Below are positions 1 through 5,348 of a stretch of DNA of 8,084 nt, piece after piece. Origin of the DNA: Burkholderiales bacterium (GTDB lineage: Bacteria; Pseudomonadota; Gammaproteobacteria; Burkholderiales; SG8-39). The DNA lies in assembly GCA_020846575.1 (NCBI GenBank), contig JADLDQ010000107.1, positions 1-8,084 on the forward strand, read 5' to 3'. The stretch's first letter is position 1; each line of letters begins with the position of its first letter. Position numbers and translations under genes: made by a program. The notes below the pieces were generated by a model, which had not been told where the DNA came from, did no database searches, and worked only from the letters and a program-made list of their open reading frames with translations.

Positions 1-1009
1 GCCCGGGTTCGAACCAGGGGGATTGCAGGAAGACCTGGGCGGCAGGCGCCCAGATGGCCCAGCGCTGGCTGAGCTTGCCCGTCAGTTCCGGCGCCACCGA
101 GGCGAGCCGTTGCGCGAGCGCGTCCTGCGCGGGACCCGTACCCGGGACCGGGATACGCCCGAGGGCCAGCGCGAGCGCCAGAGCGATGACCAGCATCGCC
201 GCGGGCCTCGCCACTGCGCGCCAGCCGCCGGTGCGGCCGAACGCGGCAAGCATGAGCGCGAGGCCCGCGAGCAGGCCGATCCAGGGGCCGCGACTCAGGG
301 TGAACAGCAGCGCCGCAAGCTGCGCGCAGATCAGGATCGCACCGGCCAGGGCATGGGTGAGAAAGCTCAGGCGCTGGCCGTACTGCAGCGCCAGCGCGAC
401 GGTGAGCGGAATGGTCATGATCAGGTAGGCCGCTGCGGGGATCGGGTTGCCGAAGCCCATCTGTACGCGCTCCATGGGCAGGGCATCGACCATGAACGGG
501 TCCCAGCCGAAGTGCTGGCCCACGCCGCGAAGGCCCGCGATGACGGAAGCCGCCGTGAGCGCCCAGAGCAGGCGCCGGAACTGGCGCCGCGTTCGCAGCC
601 TTCTCGCCAGGACGGCGAAGAACACCAGGTACGCGCCGATGCTGAACAGGGCCCCGGAGTCCCGTCCGGGATCCACGCCCCAGAGCCCCACGCTGCGCAG
701 CGGTGAGACGAGAAACGAGAACAGGCTTGCCAGGGCGACAGCCGCCGCGGCCGCGACCACCAGGCCGCCGCGCGCCGGGCGGAGCCAGCCCCGGGCATCG
801 CCGGTTCCTCGTGCGCTCGCGCCGGGGAGGCGCACGGCCCACGCCGACACCCACAGCACCACCAACAGCAGCGCCAGAGTGCGCAGTGCGAACACCTTGG
901 GCATGTCGAAGCGCGGCAGCAGCCAGGTCTGGTGCGCCTCGGCGAGGGGGATCAGGAAAGCGGCCAGGAGCCAGACGGCCTCCATCGCACCGGCCAGGAA
1001 TCTCGCCAT
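1..1009 (-). CDS. O-antigen ligase/polymerase-like membrane protein, N-terminal part
   Basis: The frame opens with ATG at 1009 and stays open for 336 codons to the left edge, so the C-terminus is missing. The product is very hydrophobic, with likely membrane segments near residues 8-25, 40-58, 82-102, 118-136, 148-160, 190-207, 216-236, 240-256 and 268-284. Family-like landmarks are GLWG..PGRDSGALFSIGAYLVF (about 108-130), a QHFGWDP turn (165-171), FGNPIPAAAYL (186-196), FTLSRGPWIGLLAG (236-249) and SQRWAIW..AAQVF (314-327). The SRGxWxG and RW..W..A patterns are typical of the Wzy_C/O-antigen ligase superfamily, inner-membrane enzymes that polymerise O-antigen or ligate it (or another glycan) to an acceptor. 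Related family members glycosylate pilins, so the substrate cannot be assigned. No strong SD precedes the ATG. A GTG six codons further back than the first upstream stop-free stretch is possible, but ATG 1009 is preferred. The gene is divergent from the hydrolase at 1108. Confidence 0.8.
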   Translation of the reverse strand, partial: MARFLAGAMEAVWLLAAFLIPLAEAHQTWLLPRFDMPKVFALRTLALLLVVLWVSAWAVRLPGASARGTGDARGWLRPARGGLVVAAAAAVALASLFSFLVSPLRSVGLWGVDPGRDSGALFSIGAYLVFFAVLARRLRTRRQFRRLLWALTAASVIAGLRGVGQHFGWDPFMVDALPMERVQMGFGNPIPAAAYLIMTIPLTVALALQYGQRLSFLTHALAGAILICAQLAALLFTLSRGPWIGLLAGLALMLAAFGRTGGWRAVARPAAMLVIALALALALGRIPVPGTGPAQDALAQRLASVAPELTGKLSQRWAIWAPAAQVFLQSPWFEPG

Positions 1010-1050
1010 TACGTCGTCGCTCGCTGCCAGGGGTCGGGAAATTTCGCACG

Positions 1051-1079
1051 TTCGTTCCACGCCTGTCCACGGCTATACT
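1051..1079 (+). promoter_or_regulatory. Candidate promoter of the hydrolase gene
   Basis: TATACT at 1074-1079 matches the -10 consensus at five of six positions. At 17-bp spacing the -35 region would be the weak TTCGTT at 1051-1056. Transcription would start near 1086, giving a leader of about 20 bases that carries the SD at 1095-1100. The -10 match and its placement are seen; promoter activity is inferred. Confidence 0.5.
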
Positions 1080-1107
1080 GCCGCGAGAGAAGTCGAGGAG
1101 GATGGCG

Positions 1108-1758
1108 ATGGCGGGCCGGACGATCGAACTTCGGGACGCGCAGGGCAACGCGTTCAACGCCTATGTTTCGCAGCCCGCCGGCGGCCGCAGCCCGGGCGTG
1201 GTGTTCGGCGTGGACATCTTCGGCCTGAGACCCCTGTACCACGACATCGCGGACCAGTTCGCCTCGAAGGGGTTTCTCGCGGTGGCGCCCGACTACTTCT
1301 GGGACGTGGCGCGTGGCGAGGACGGCAGCTACCGGGCCACGCACAAGTTCCCGACCTGCATCGAGGTGGTGCGCTCGAGCATCGCCGCGGTGCGCGCGAT
1401 GCCCGAGTGCAACGGCCGAGTCGCGGTCAACGGCTACTGCGTGGGCGGAAACCTCGCCTTGATCGGCGTGTCGCGGCTGGGGGCCGATGCCGGCGTGAGC
1501 TACTACGGGACGCGCATCCACACCTTCCTGGAGGACCTGCAGCTGATCGCGCGGCCGCTCATCCTGCACATCGCCGAACACGACCACACCTACCCGGATG
1601 AGCAGCGCGATCGCATCCTCGCGGCGGCGCAGAAGAATGCGAACGTCGCGGCGTACGTCTACGCGGCCCCGCACGGCTTCGCTTCCTCGAGCTTCCAGGC
1701 GGAGGCGGCGCAACTCGCCAACCAGCGCACTTTCGAGCTGCTCGATACCCTCAAGTGA
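1108..1758 (+). CDS. Dienelactone-hydrolase-family alpha/beta hydrolase
   Basis: This 216-residue protein has the usual length of the dienelactone hydrolase (DLH) family, cytoplasmic serine/cysteine-type hydrolases of lactones and esters. The catalytic triad is complete: nucleophile C111 in GYCVGG, D159 in AEHDHTYP and H189 in PHGF. The Cys-Asp spacing of 48 equals that of the classical Pseudomonas enzyme. The residue that helps activate the cysteine, Glu in classical DLH (EIFG), is Asp36 here (VDIFGL). The substrate-carboxylate Arg four residues after the His is Ser193. It is therefore probably a relative with another substrate rather than a true chlorocatechol-pathway DLH. Two starts are possible. 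GAGGAG at 1095-1100 lies 7 bases before ATG 1108 but only 1 base before ATG 1102, so 1108 is chosen. No catabolic partner genes are adjacent, and the gene appears monocistronic. Confidence 0.88.
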   Translation: MAGRTIELRDAQGNAFNAYVSQPAGGRSPGVVFGVDIFGLRPLYHDIADQFASKGFLAVAPDYFWDVARGEDGSYRATHKFPTCIEVVRSSIAAVRAMPECNGRVAVNGYCVGGNLALIGVSRLGADAGVSYYGTRIHTFLEDLQLIARPLILHIAEHDHTYPDEQRDRILAAAQKNANVAAYVYAAPHGFASSSFQAEAAQLANQRTFELLDTLK

Positions 1759-1777
1759 CCCGCGGCGGGAACACCGA

Positions 1778-1807
1778 TTCGCGCGGGAAACCGGTCGCCC
1801 GCGCGAA
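1778..1807 (+). terminator. Strong hairpin downstream of the hydrolase
   Basis: TTCGCGCGGG (1778-1787) pairs perfectly with CCCGCGCGAA (1798-1807) around a 10-base loop, 20 bases after the hydrolase stop. No U-rich tail follows, so it is either a weak intrinsic terminator or a 3'-end-stabilising structure. Confidence 0.45.
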
Positions 1808-1942
1808 GCGCCGGACCTGGCAGGCATGCCTCGATGGCGCGCGATGACGCGGGCCGGGCGCCGCCAGAGATGGCCGCGGTCCCACCGCTCGAACCGCACC
1901 CGGGTCGCTTCGCCTGCGGTGGCCGCTCGGCGCGTCGCGGTG

Positions 1943-1995
1943 TACGATCCGGGCCGGTGTTTCACGGCCCCGTTCAAACGAATCTGATCGCGATC
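1943..1995 (+). promoter_or_regulatory. Leader region of the dehydrogenase: weak -10 and three inverted repeats
   Basis: A -10-like TACGAT lies at 1943-1948, with no convincing -35. It is followed by a hairpin with GGGCC (1951-1955) and GGCCC (1966-1970) arms. Next come CGTT-CA-AACG (1971-1980) and the perfect 10-base palindrome GATCGCGATC (1986-1995), which ends five bases before the start codon. No SD is visible. The symmetry is seen; a regulatory role is only a guess. Confidence 0.25.
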
Positions 1996-2000
1996 CCGTC

Positions 2001-3065
2001 ATGACCCGCAAAGTCTTCGTGTTCGCACCCGTCGAGACCGACGCCCGCTACCAGGCGCCGCTGGAAGCGGCCGGCTGCTCGCTGCTGTTCGGCAAGGCGT
2101 CCTGGCACACGCCCAAGGGCAACAGCGAAGCCGAGATGTGCCGCATGGCCGAGGGCTCGGTGCTGCTGCTGGGCACCTCGATCCGCTCCAGCCCGATCAC
2201 CCGCCGCGTCATGGAGAGCGCCGGCCCGGCGCTGCGCGCGGTGTGCAAGTTCACCGTCGGCGTGGACGACGTGGACGTGGATGCCGCCACCGAGATGGGC
2301 ATCATGGTGATCCACGGGCCCACCGAGGCGAACTGGGGCGGCGTGGCCGAAGGCGCGATGGGCATGATGCTCGGGCTTCTGAAGAAGCTGCGCGAGCGCG
2401 ACGCCGCGGTGAAGGCGGGCGGCTGGCGCGACCCGGCGCTGGAGGGTGTGTACCTCGGCCGGCGCATGGAAGACGAGTACGCCGGCATCAGCGTCGGCAT
2501 CGTCGGCCTGGGGCGCATCGGGCGGCGCCTGTCGGAACTGCTCGCGCCCTGGCGGGTGCGGATGCTCGCCTGCGACCCCTACGTGGAACCCGCGCGCTTC
2601 ACCCTGCACGGCTGCCGGGCGATGGACCTGCCGGGCCTGTTGAAGGAAGCCGACGTGGTCTCGCTGCACGTGACGCTCACGCGCGAGACGCGCCGCTTCT
2701 TCGGCGCACCCGAATTCGCGCTGATGAAGCCATCGGCGGTCTTCATCAACACCTCGCGCGGGCAATGCGTGGACGAGGGAGCGCTCGCCGCGGCGCTGGC
2801 GCGCGGCGCCATCGCCGGCGCGGCCATCGACGTGTTCGAGGACGAGCCGCTGGCGCTGGATTCGCCGCTGCTGCGCCTGGGCGACAAGGTGCTGCTCTCG
2901 CCGCACATGGTGTCCTCGAACCTCAGGAGCGGCCTCGCCCCCGGCATCACCTGGGTGACGCGCTCGGCGCTGGCGGTGCTGGAGGGCGGGGTGCCGGACA
3001 ACGTGTACAACCCCGAGGTGCTGCCGCGGTGGAGGGAGCGCTTCGGGGGGAAGACGGCGTCCTAG
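2001..3065 (+). CDS. D-2-hydroxyacid dehydrogenase (NAD-dependent)
   Basis: The 354-residue protein has the two-part architecture of D-isomer 2-hydroxyacid dehydrogenases (phosphoglycerate, glycerate/hydroxypyruvate and formate dehydrogenase relatives), which reversibly reduce 2-oxoacids with NAD(P)H. The N-terminal substrate-binding part includes VGVDDVDVDAATEMGI (86-101). The Rossmann fold carries GLGRIG (170-175 region), with the acidic residue D192 (ACDPYV) at the end of beta-2, which favours NAD over NADP. Catalytic residues are in place: R253 in NTSRG, E282 in FEDEP and H302 in SPHM. The family's usual Asn near residue 105 (VxNxP) is His in VIHGP, and the C-terminus lacks an ACT domain, so it is not a classical SerA. 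Substrate is not predictable. The start is ATG 2001, without a clear SD. The gene stands alone: a 242-base gap precedes it and a hairpin follows. Confidence 0.9.
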   Translation: MTRKVFVFAPVETDARYQAPLEAAGCSLLFGKASWHTPKGNSEAEMCRMAEGSVLLLGTSIRSSPITRRVMESAGPALRAVCKFTVGVDDVDVDAATEMGIMVIHGPTEANWGGVAEGAMGMMLGLLKKLRERDAAVKAGGWRDPALEGVYLGRRMEDEYAGISVGIVGLGRIGRRLSELLAPWRVRMLACDPYVEPARFTLHGCRAMDLPGLLKEADVVSLHVTLTRETRRFFGAPEFALMKPSAVFINTSRGQCVDEGALAAALARGAIAGAAIDVFEDEPLALDSPLLRLGDKVLLSPHMVSSNLRSGLAPGITWVTRSALAVLEGGVPDNVYNPEVLPRWRERFGGKTAS

Positions 3066-3070
3066 AACCT

Positions 3071-3086
3071 CCCGGCCTGCGCCGGG
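3071..3086 (+). terminator. Hairpin after the dehydrogenase
   Basis: CCCGGC (3071-3076) and GCCGGG (3081-3086) form a perfect 6-bp stem with a CTGC loop, six bases after the TAG stop. Only a poor T-rich stretch follows (CTTGTAT), so termination may be partial. Confidence 0.5.
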
Positions 3087-3091
3087 CACGC

Positions 3092-3145
3092 TTGTATCGC
3101 CAATTGTCGTTCCGGTAAGATTCTTACCCGTCATCGGTATTACCG
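3092..3145 (+). promoter_or_regulatory. Promoter/operator region of the VapBC operon with two palindromes
   Basis: Palindrome 1 is GGTAAGATTCTTACC at 3114-3128 (7-base arms, central T). Palindrome 2 is CGGTATTACCG at 3135-3145 (5-base arms, central T). They share the GGTA/TACC half-site, and their centres (3121 and 3140) are 19 bases apart, close to two helical turns. A weak promoter (TTGTAT 3092-3097, TAAGAT 3116-3121, 18-bp spacing) would be overlapped by palindrome 1. Toxin-antitoxin operons are commonly repressed by the antitoxin or the complex through such sites. The symmetry is seen; binding is inferred. Confidence 0.55.
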
Positions 3146-3154
3146 GAGCGCGTC

Positions 3155-3397
3155 ATGCGGATCACGAGCAAGGGTCAAGTCACCATCCCGCAGGAACTGC
3201 GCGAAAGAGCAGGCCTTCTCCCGAATACGGAAGTGGAGTTCGAATACCGGGAAGGCGAGGTGATCCTCAAGCCGGTCAGGAAGTCCCTTTCCAAGGGCTG
3301 GCGGGCCGTCGAGCAGTCGCGCGGCAGTGCCAACGAGCCGATGTTCCGCGGCTGGACCACCGACCAGATCATGGCCTTTCTGCGGGGCGAGGACTGA
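3155..3397 (+). CDS. vapB: AbrB/SpoVT-fold antitoxin (VapB type)
   Basis: The protein is 80 residues long. The N-terminal swapped-hairpin AbrB domain is plain: ITSKGQVTIPQELRERAG (3-20), then EVEFEYREGEVILKP (26-40). This part dimerises and binds operator DNA. The C-terminal tail, ending GWTTDQIMAFLRGED (66-80), resembles the toxin-wrapping tail of VapB/MazE-type antitoxins. GGAG at 3145-3148 lies 6 bases before the ATG and fixes the start. Its stop overlaps the toxin start (TGATG, 3395-3399), so the two are translationally coupled. The order antitoxin then toxin is standard for type II systems. It likely represses its own operon through the palindromes just upstream. Confidence 0.9.
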   Translation: MRITSKGQVTIPQELRERAGLLPNTEVEFEYREGEVILKPVRKSLSKGWRAVEQSRGSANEPMFRGWTTDQIMAFLRGED

Positions 3398-3849
3398 TGC
3401 GCGGCCGGCGCGCCCGCGAGCCGCGCACGTCCTACCACTCCCCCGCGCCGGTACTGGTGGACAGCAATGTCCTGATAGACGTGCTGTACCAGGATCCCAA
3501 CTGGATCGACTGGTCCTCCGCGCAACTCGCCGGGGTCGTGGACGAGGCGCGCGGGGTCGTCAACCCGATCGTCTACGCCGAGGTCGCTGCGAACTTCGCC
3601 ACCATCGAGGACCTGGAGCGCGCACTCGCGCCCTACGACCTTGATCGGGAAGCGCTGCCGTGGGAAGCGGCGTTTCTCGCCGCCAAGGCCTACAAGCTCT
3701 ATCGCAAGCGCGGCGGCACCCGGTCTTCGCCGCTGCCCGACTTCTACATCGGTGCGCACGCGTCGCTCGCCGGCTACGCACTGCTCACCCGCGACGCACG
3801 GCGCTACCGGGACTACTTTCCGCGGCTGCGGTTGATAGCGCCGGATTGA
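3397..3849 (+). CDS. vapC: PIN-domain toxin (VapC type ribonuclease)
   Basis: This 150-residue PIN-domain protein has the acidic active-site set: D22 in VLVDSNVLID, E62 in IVYAEVAANF, D115 in PLPDFYIGAHA and D133 in LLTRDARRY. VapC enzymes are Mg2+-dependent endoribonucleases that cut tRNA or rRNA and stop translation until neutralised by VapB. All four acidic positions are kept and the frame is intact, so the toxin is probably active. The N-terminus extends about 17 residues beyond the usual start near VLVDSN. ATG 3397 is nevertheless preferred because it overlaps the antitoxin stop and has GAGG at 3389-3392. No other start codon is available close to the motif. Confidence 0.9.
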   Translation: MRGRRAREPRTSYHSPAPVLVDSNVLIDVLYQDPNWIDWSSAQLAGVVDEARGVVNPIVYAEVAANFATIEDLERALAPYDLDREALPWEAAFLAAKAYKLYRKRGGTRSSPLPDFYIGAHASLAGYALLTRDARRYRDYFPRLRLIAPD

Positions 3850-3854
3850 GATAT

Positions 3855-3878
3855 AGGAGCGGGGGGCTGCTCGCTCCT
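3855..3878 (+). other. GC-rich hairpin after vapC
   Basis: AGGAGCG (3855-3861) pairs with CGCTCCT (3872-3878) around a 10-base loop, 5 bases after the toxin stop. A second CGCTCC copy at 3881-3886 could pair instead. There is no T-run. It is a possible transcription end for vapBC, weakly supported. Confidence 0.3.
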
Positions 3879-3929
3879 CGCGCTCCCCCGAACACAGGGA
3901 AAGCCGCGCTTTCTCTCCAGGATCAGGCA

Positions 3930-4207
3930 ATACCGGAACTCGTCTTCAAGGGCTGGGAATCCGTCTACAACCACCACATCACCGTGCCCTACCCTCCGCT
4001 TCTGCCCGACGCCGGAAAGTCGGTCAGCCCGGCGGACCTGGGCGGAAATCCCGTCATCCCCGCCGCGCGCCAGTCGAAGCAGACGCTGCGCGTCTTCAAG
4101 ATCGGGGAAACGTGCACGGTTTCTTGCCGCGCGAGGACGATTTGGACGACCGCTGGGCGCTGCTCGAAAAGACGCCCAACCTCGACGCCTATTTTCCGTT
4201 GAACTAA
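3930..4207 (+). pseudogene. Relic of a site-specific DNA methyltransferase N-terminus joined to an unidentified C-terminus
   Basis: From 3930 one frame reads IPELVFKGWESVYN, then HHITVPYPPLLPDAGKSV and ADLGGNPVI. From memory this matches the opening of type III-like (Mod) adenine methyltransferases, where the next motif would be IIHGDN followed by the catalytic DPPYNTG. Neither motif is present: after GNPVI the sequence changes to an unrelated stretch ending RVFKIGE (to 4109). A different frame, starting about 4112, then continues as HGFLPREDDLDD and ends DAYFPLN with TAA at 4205-4207, so a frameshift lies near 4110. No start codon or SD precedes the first part. The last part looks like a genuine gene end, since a small hairpin follows the stop. 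I do not recognise its family. The relic suggests a deleted restriction-modification locus next to vapBC. Confidence 0.5.
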
Positions 4208-4221
4208 ACCGCTGACGCGGT
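4208..4221 (+). terminator. Small hairpin after the methyltransferase relic
   Basis: ACCGC (4208-4212) and GCGGT (4217-4221) enclose a TGAC loop immediately after the TAA stop. A 5-bp stem without a T-run is weak evidence. Confidence 0.25.
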
Positions 4222-4319
4222 GGTGGAACGATCTGCCGCCGCGTTGTCGTTTTCGGAATTCCCGTTTCTCATCTGCCGTTGCGTCTCCTGGCGCGGCGCC
4301 CGGTCGTCTTACGCTTTCC

Positions 4320-4337
4320 TTCGGGAAGCTTCCCGAA
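4320..4337. repeat. 18-base perfect palindrome before the recombinase relic
   Basis: TTCGGGAAGCTTCCCGAA is perfectly self-complementary. It ends 18 bases before the recombinase ATG, just ahead of its SD. It could be an operator, a hairpin limiting translation, or part of a mobile-element end. The rest of 4222-4319 shows no gene or clear signal. Confidence 0.5.
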
Positions 4338-4355
4338 CTTGACAAGGAGAGCGAC

Positions 4356-4747
4356 ATGACGCAATTGCGCAAGCGCATGGACGAAGCGATGGTGCTTGCG
4401 TGGATTTTCCCCGCGCACGCGCGAGTCCTACCTGGCCTGCGCAACGGCACTCGCCAGGCACTGCCGGCAGCCGCCGGACGTCCTGGATGGGCCACGGATC
4501 CAAGCCTATCTGCTTGCACCTGATCACCGAGCGCAAGCTCGCCTACGCCAGCGTCAATCAGGCCTCGTGTGCGTTTCGCTTCCGGTACGGCAAGGTGCTG
4601 CGCCAAGCCCAGATGCGTCTGGACATTCCCATGGCCAAGGTGCCCAAGCGCCTGGCGCAGATTCTCACGCGCGGGCAGGTCGCGCGCGTCATGGACTCCG
4701 GGGCGACGCTGCGTGCCCGCACGCTGCTCGCCACGACCTACGCGTGA
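4356..4747 (+). pseudogene. Tyrosine recombinase (phage-integrase family) relic, two frameshifts, catalytic half missing
   Basis: A near-ideal SD (AAGGAG, 4344-4349) sits 6 bases before ATG 4356. Reading with two frame corrections gives MTQLRKRMDEAMVL, RGFSPRTRESYLACATALA, then IQAYLLHLITERKLAY, ASVNQASCAFRFRYGKVL and LAQILTRGQVARVMDS, ending TLLATTYA and TGA at 4745-4747. This is the SAM-like core-binding domain of XerC/D-type or insertion-sequence-associated integrases, which normally continues YAxGLR with the first catalytic Arg. The catalytic domain (Arg, His, Arg, Tyr) is entirely absent; homology stops about 20 bases before the GTTGGGC at 4769. Both frameshifts are an extra T turning CTG into CTTG, near 4396 and 4514. 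About 130 of roughly 300 residues remain. It is not clearly an integron integrase. It cannot be functional. Confidence 0.75.
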
Positions 4748-4768
4748 GGCGGCGGATAAGCGCTATTC

Positions 4769-4775
4769 GTTGGGC
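4769..4775 (+). other. Candidate integron core site (left cassette boundary)
   Basis: GTTGGGC matches GTTRRRY, with the crossover expected between G4769 and T4770. No RYYYAAC lies within the preceding 60 bases, so a complete upstream attC is not present. This is a half site at the point where the recombinase relic ends. Confidence 0.4.
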
Positions 4776-4817
4776 GTCATCGTGTGTTCCCGTGCGTCAG
4801 GGAGTAAGATCACCGCC

Positions 4818-5042
4818 ATGAAAGTCGCGACGGGTAGGGTTGTTCAGGGCAAAGTCGTTGTCGACGGGGTGACTCTCGAAGAGGGCGCGGTCGTTACCGT
4901 TCTCGCGCGTGAAGCTGAGGGGACTTTCGAACTCACGCCCGAGGAAGAAGCCGAGATCCTCCTTTCGATCGCCGAAGCCGATCGAGGTGAGACGCTCTCC
5001 GGCGAAGAAGTACTAGAGAGTCTGCCGCGTCGCCGAACTTGA
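4818..5042 (+). CDS. Small acidic antitoxin of a ParE/RelE-type module
   Basis: The protein has 74 residues and begins at ATG 4818. The N-terminal half is a short beta-rich repeat-like stretch (MKVATGRVVQGKVVV, DGVTLEEGAVVTVLA). The C-terminal half is acidic and helical (TPEEEAEILLSIAEADRGE, 40-58), the kind of segment that wraps a basic ParE/RelE toxin. I know similar small unnamed antitoxins beside ParE-family toxins in several phyla but cannot name a family reliably. GGAG at 4801-4804 is 13 bases from the ATG, far for an SD. TAAGAT at 4805-4810 could instead be a -10 giving a nearly leaderless message. The frame overlaps the toxin start by four bases. Codon usage is less GC-biased than in the flanking chromosomal genes, which suggests acquisition. 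Confidence 0.75.
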   Translation: MKVATGRVVQGKVVVDGVTLEEGAVVTVLAREAEGTFELTPEEEAEILLSIAEADRGETLSGEEVLESLPRRRT

Positions 5043-5344
5043 CCTCGGAGTTCTCACTTCGGGTCACACGCCGCGCTCATGGCCACATTCGGCGCGCCGC
5101 CGAATGGTGGGAACTGAATCGTCCTCTTGCTCCAGGGGCTGTCCACGAAGAGCTTGACCAAGCCTTCGCGCTCCTTCGAGCACATCCACGAATCGGCGCG
5201 ACTGCAACAAACGCGAAAGCCCGAGGGATTCGCCGTTTCCATCTCGAGCGGATCCACTACTACCTCTACTACCGGTTGCGACGAGACACCGTTGAGGTTG
5301 TCGCGCTATGGCATACCAGCCGCAGTACCGGACCGGGAGTGTGA
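5039..5344 (+). CDS. ParE/RelE-superfamily toxin
   Basis: The 101-residue basic protein starts with TTG 5039, overlapping the antitoxin TGA (TTGA, 5039-5042). No ATG or GTG lies in frame nearby, and translational coupling explains the poor start. The ParE/RelE fold pattern is clear: a helical N-terminal part (VTRRAHGHIRRAAEWWE, 9-25, then AVHEELDQAFALLRAHPRIG, 34-53), then the strands GIRRFHLERIHYYLYYRLR (63-81) and TVEVVALWHTSR (84-95). ParE members poison gyrase and RelE members cut mRNA on the ribosome. The sequence resembles the ParE side more, but the target cannot be read off with confidence. The frame is intact, so the pair is probably functional, unlike every other gene between 3900 and 5600. 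Confidence 0.83.
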   Translation: MTSEFSLRVTRRAHGHIRRAAEWWELNRPLAPGAVHEELDQAFALLRAHPRIGATATNAKARGIRRFHLERIHYYLYYRLRRDTVEVVALWHTSRSTGPGV

Positions 5345-5348
5345 TGAA

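Noticed and set aside
1..20. GGGTTCGAACC resembles the T-arm of a tRNA gene.
   Set aside because: The five-base stem does not pair properly, and the stretch reads through as WFEPG in the well-supported minus-strand membrane protein. Any other tRNA part would be outside the window.
23..706. Plus-strand open frames across the first kilobase.
   Set aside because: Products are Arg/Gln/Glu-rich without motifs, while the opposite strand gives a coherent multi-span membrane protein of a known family.
1009..1977. Long minus-strand open frame opposite the hydrolase.
   Set aside because: Arg/His/Ala-rich translation typical of the complement of a GC-rich gene; the opposite strand has a complete catalytic triad.
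1974..3134. Minus-strand open frame of 386 codons opposite the dehydrogenase.
   Set aside because: Low-complexity His/Arg/Gln-rich product; the plus strand encodes all the family's catalytic residues in one frame.
3660..3929. Plus-strand frame upstream of the methyltransferase relic that could extend it.
   Set aside because: It runs out of frame through vapC with no family resemblance; similarity begins only at about 3930.
4339..4344. Perfect TTGACA, a -35 consensus.
   Set aside because: It overlaps the SD of the recombinase relic, and no -10 lies at proper spacing before a downstream gene.
4356..4747. Reading the broken recombinase as an integron integrase for the adjacent cassette.
   Set aside because: The remaining core-binding domain looks more like XerC/insertion-sequence-associated recombinases, and the integrase-specific region would lie in the missing half, so it cannot be shown.
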